From NCBI RefSeq assembly GCF_041261205.1, contig NZ_JBGCCH010000001.1, forward strand, positions 372,001 through 436,000: 64,000 nt of DNA, in the 5' to 3' direction. This stretch comes from Catenulispora sp. MAP5-51 (GTDB lineage: Bacteria > Actinomycetota > Actinomycetes > Streptomycetales > Catenulisporaceae). Position 1 is the stretch's first letter, and each line of letters starts with the position of its first letter. The notes below the pieces were generated by a model. The model was not told the DNA's origin. It did not search any database and saw only the letters and a program-made list of their open reading frames with translations. The position numbers and the translations under genes are program-made. This document shows, piece by piece, positions 61,869-64,000 of the stretch.

Positions 61869-63137
61869 TCAGCTGTGGAAGGCGCCGGTGCCGTTGGGGG
61901 TGCCCAGCCCGGTCGGGCCGTCATAGCCCTTCTGCGCCGTGCAAAGGTAGGACGGGCTGCAACTGCCGTCGTTCCCGCTGGTCACGTCGTTCAGCGCGCC
62001 GGGGTTCGCGTAGGGGAAGGAAGCCGGGTTCGACCCGGACGGCGGCGTCCCGGCGTCCGCGTAGACCCCGGCGATGACCGGCGTGGCCGCGCTGGTGCCG
62101 CCGTACACGCCCCAGCCCTTCTCCTGGTAGCTGTCGTAGACCGCCACCCCGTGACCGGGGTCGGCCACGGCGGCGACGTCGGCCTCGGTGCGCTTGGCGC
62201 AGCCGGAGTCCTTCTGCCAGGAGGGCTTGGACTCGTACGCCGAGCAGCCCGACCCGGTGCCCTCGCCGGCCTTGGTGTTCCACACGGTCTCGGTCCACCC
62301 CCGCGAGTTCGAGGCCTTGACCAGCGAGGTGCCGCCGACGGAGGTCGCATAGGGGGAGCTCGACGGATAGCCGACGCCCCACGAGTAGTCCCAGTCGCCG
62401 CTGCCGGCCGCCATCACGACGCCGGGATGGTCGTAGTAGTCCTTGTCGTAGGTCGGGTCCGAGGAGCTCTCCTTCCAGATGTAGCTGTTGGAGACGAACT
62501 TCGCGCCGAGCTTGACCGCCTCGTTCACGGCCGGGCCCATGTTCGACACGCCGCCGCCGGACGCCTCGACCAGGATGATGTGGGCGTCCGGGGCGACGGC
62601 CGAGACCATGTCCAGGTCGAGTGAGTCCTCCGCACCCTGATTGGCGCTCGCTTTGGGCGGCAGGCTGGTGCTGCTGCCGCTGGAGCTGACCTTCTTGAAG
62701 CAGCCGTTGGACGTCGTGCACGCCGGCAGCCCGTACTGCTGCCGATAGGTGTTCAGGTCGCCGGCCGCGTTCGGGTCGTCGTCGGCGTCGATGACGGCGA
62801 TGGTCTGGCCCGAACCGCCGTTGGCGGGCAGGTCGTACGCGCTGATCAGGTCGGCCGGGCCGTAGCCGGAGGGGGCGGCGTTCGCCGTGACGCCGAACGC
62901 GGCGACCGGCTCGGCCGCGTCGTCGACCTGCAGCACGTCGCAGGACGCCTGGTCGGTCCCGGGCGCGGCGCACAACTGGTGCCACTGATGCCACCGGTGC
63001 CATGTCCGGGCAGCGTGGGCCGCGGCGGCGTGTGCCGGAGCGGCCTCGGCGGTGACGCTGAAGGCCGTGGCAGCCACCGTGCCGGCGCCCACGACGGCCC
63101 ACAGAGCCCGCCCGCGTATGAGGGGTTTGATATCCAT
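61869..63137 (-). CDS. Secreted S53 (sedolisin/kumamolisin) peptidase
   Basis: 422 aa. Signal peptide at about 1-37 (basic MDIKPLIRGRALW, hydrophobic, then AHA). The catalytic Glu and Asp are probably in AEDSLDLDM, the oxyanion Asp in GSGDWDY, and the Ser in GGTSAATP. The calcium-site end GYDGPTGLGTPNG is intact. The usual ~180-residue activation prodomain is missing; only about 60 residues separate the signal peptide from the catalytic domain. It should be an extracellular acid-type serine peptidase. Confidence 0.86.
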   Translation of the reverse strand: MDIKPLIRGRALWAVVGAGTVAATAFSVTAEAAPAHAAAAHAARTWHRWHQWHQLCAAPGTDQASCDVLQVDDAAEPVAAFGVTANAAPSGYGPADLISAYDLPANGGSGQTIAVIDADDDPNAAGDLNTYRQQYGLPACTTSNGCFKKVSSSGSSTSLPPKASANQGAEDSLDLDMVSAVAPDAHIILVEASGGGVSNMGPAVNEAVKLGAKFVSNSYIWKESSSDPTYDKDYYDHPGVVMAAGSGDWDYSWGVGYPSSSPYATSVGGTSLVKASNSRGWTETVWNTKAGEGTGSGCSAYESKPSWQKDSGCAKRTEADVAAVADPGHGVAVYDSYQEKGWGVYGGTSAATPVIAGVYADAGTPPSGSNPASFPYANPGALNDVTSGNDGSCSPSYLCTAQKGYDGPTGLGTPNGTGAFHS

Positions 63138-63275
63138 GGGGGAGATGTAACTGCGGAGCTTAAGCGCAGGTCAAGGCCCTGATGAGGGCCCTGCGACTCC
63201 CTTGGCGGGGCGGGGAAAAGCAGCCTGTCCGGCCCGCTTCGGCGCACCGCCATTCTGGTCATTCAGTCACGAGCC

Positions 63276-63306
63276 TTGACAGCCTTCGGCGACCGCGGGC
63301 TATCAT
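63276..63306 (+). promoter_or_regulatory. Candidate sigma-70 promoter
   Basis: ttgaca (63276-63281) and tatcat (63301-63306) match both promoter boxes well, with a long 19-base spacer. It precedes the HTH gene start at 63340. Confidence 0.5.
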
Positions 63307-63339
63307 CTGGCCCCCGTTGTCAGAGAGCGAGCATGTCCC

Positions 63340-64000
63340 ATGCCGCACGATCGACCGCCACACGATCGACCGCCGCACCAACGTCCGCCGCACCAACGAT
63401 CGGCCCAGAACACGGCCACGGAGGCCCTGCGCACCGGACCGTTCGGCGAGGCCCTGCGGACCGCCATCGAGAGCAGCGGCCTGAGCCTGAGCCGGGTCAG
63501 CAGCAGACTCGCCGAACGCGGCGTCACCCTGAGCCCGGCGGCGCTGAGCTACTGGCAGCGCGGCAGCAACCGCCCGGAACGCACGGAGTCACTGCGGGCG
63601 GTGACGGCGCTGGAGGAGATCCTCAGGCTGCCGCCGAACAGTCTGATGTCCCTGCTGGGACCGCGCCGCTCGCGCGGCCGCTGGACCGCCGCCGCGATCG
63701 AGCCGGCGCCGACCAGCGCGCTGTGGCGGGAGACCGACCGGTTGCACCACACGCTCACCGCGTTGCAGGAAGACGCACGGCGGCTGCTGTGGGCGGTGTC
63801 CGTCGTCTACAAGCACGTCCGCGTGCAGGCCACCGAGCAACGCGCGCTGTCCCGGACCTCGGTCCGCACGGTGGTACGGGCCGAGGAGGACGGCGTCGAC
63901 CGGATCATCGCGGTGATGCGCACCGACAACGCCCCGCAACGGTTCGAGGCGTTGCACGCGGTCCGGCTCGGCCGGATCCGCTCGGACCCGCAGTCTGGTT
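63340..64000 (+). CDS. HTH-domain regulator, N-terminal part (cut by window end)
   Basis: The frame is open from ATG 63340 to the end of the window (at least 220 aa), so no stop is seen. The first ~20 residues are His/Arg/Pro repeats (PHDRPPHDRPPHQRPPHQ). An XRE-like helix-turn-helix follows at about 37-85: ALRTAIESSGLSLSRVSSRL and LSPAALSYWQRGSNRPER. The remaining part has no recognised domain. Probably a transcriptional regulator; target unknown. Confidence 0.7.
   Translation, partial: MPHDRPPHDRPPHQRPPHQRSAQNTATEALRTGPFGEALRTAIESSGLSLSRVSSRLAERGVTLSPAALSYWQRGSNRPERTESLRAVTALEEILRLPPNSLMSLLGPRRSRGRWTAAAIEPAPTSALWRETDRLHHTLTALQEDARRLLWAVSVVYKHVRVQATEQRALSRTSVRTVVRAEEDGVDRIIAVMRTDNAPQRFEALHAVRLGRIRSDPQSG

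Overview
This window looks like a chromosomal stretch of a very high-GC actinomycete (Streptomyces-like or Catenulisporales-like; the genus is inference). GTG starts are frequent and coding is dense on both strands. Many families are actinobacterial specialities: a PknB-type kinase, an F420-type luciferase-like oxidoreductase, a DUF574 methyltransferase, DUF5999, a mycothiol-type DinB protein, and a cassette of the kind named after Streptomyces coelicolor SCO2521-SCO2524. I see no rRNA, tRNA, CRISPR array or insertion sequence.

Layout. 1-9 kb: an Fe-S oxidoreductase fragment, a DUF695/RraB-like protein, a two-pass membrane protein, an alpha/beta hydrolase, two small unknown proteins, a receptor-type Ser/Thr kinase followed 9 bases later by an internally deleted MurJ-like protein, and a secreted SGNH lipase. 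9-15 kb: a RecD2-like protein with eroded helicase motifs, an aldo/keto reductase, an F420-type oxidoreductase, and an ArsR-type regulator with an MFS exporter.

15.1-27.4 kb is the most unusual part. Two divergent copies of a four-gene cassette face each other. Each encodes a 610-620 aa protein, a ParA/MinD-like variant P-loop protein whose Walker lysine is arginine, and two proteins of about 320-345 aa. Each copy has its own ion-channel-like membrane protein, and copy A also has an acetyltransferase. CTGTG motifs spaced at one helical turn lie beside both copies.

27.5-34 kb: an acetyltransferase, a tandem glycine riboswitch controlling gcvP (glycine decarboxylase), an MFS transporter and an aminoglycoside-phosphotransferase-like protein. 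34-49 kb: DUF5999, a substrate-binding/VWA membrane protein, a GCS2-type ligase, a CPBP protease, a VOC protein, an acetyltransferase, a Sel1/TPR protein, a ricin-like secreted protein, PlsC, TesB, a DinB-like protein, a YbhB protein, a trans-acting enoyl-reductase-like protein, and a divergent EamA/MarR pair with a clear operator. 49-52 kb: a tight operon DUF1992 - tyrosine recombinase - HemK-like methyltransferase - SDR. 52-64 kb: a SUKH-like protein, an esterase, a 42-aa protein with its own terminator, an acetyltransferase, an epimerase, ArsR + MFS, a second MFS behind a probable leader-peptide attenuator, xylulokinase, a DUF574 methyltransferase, an S53 peptidase, and an HTH gene cut by the window end.

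Much of the window pairs transporters with regulators whose operators can be read directly: ArsR dyads at 15050-15067 and 55828-55851, and MarR sites at 48670-48698.
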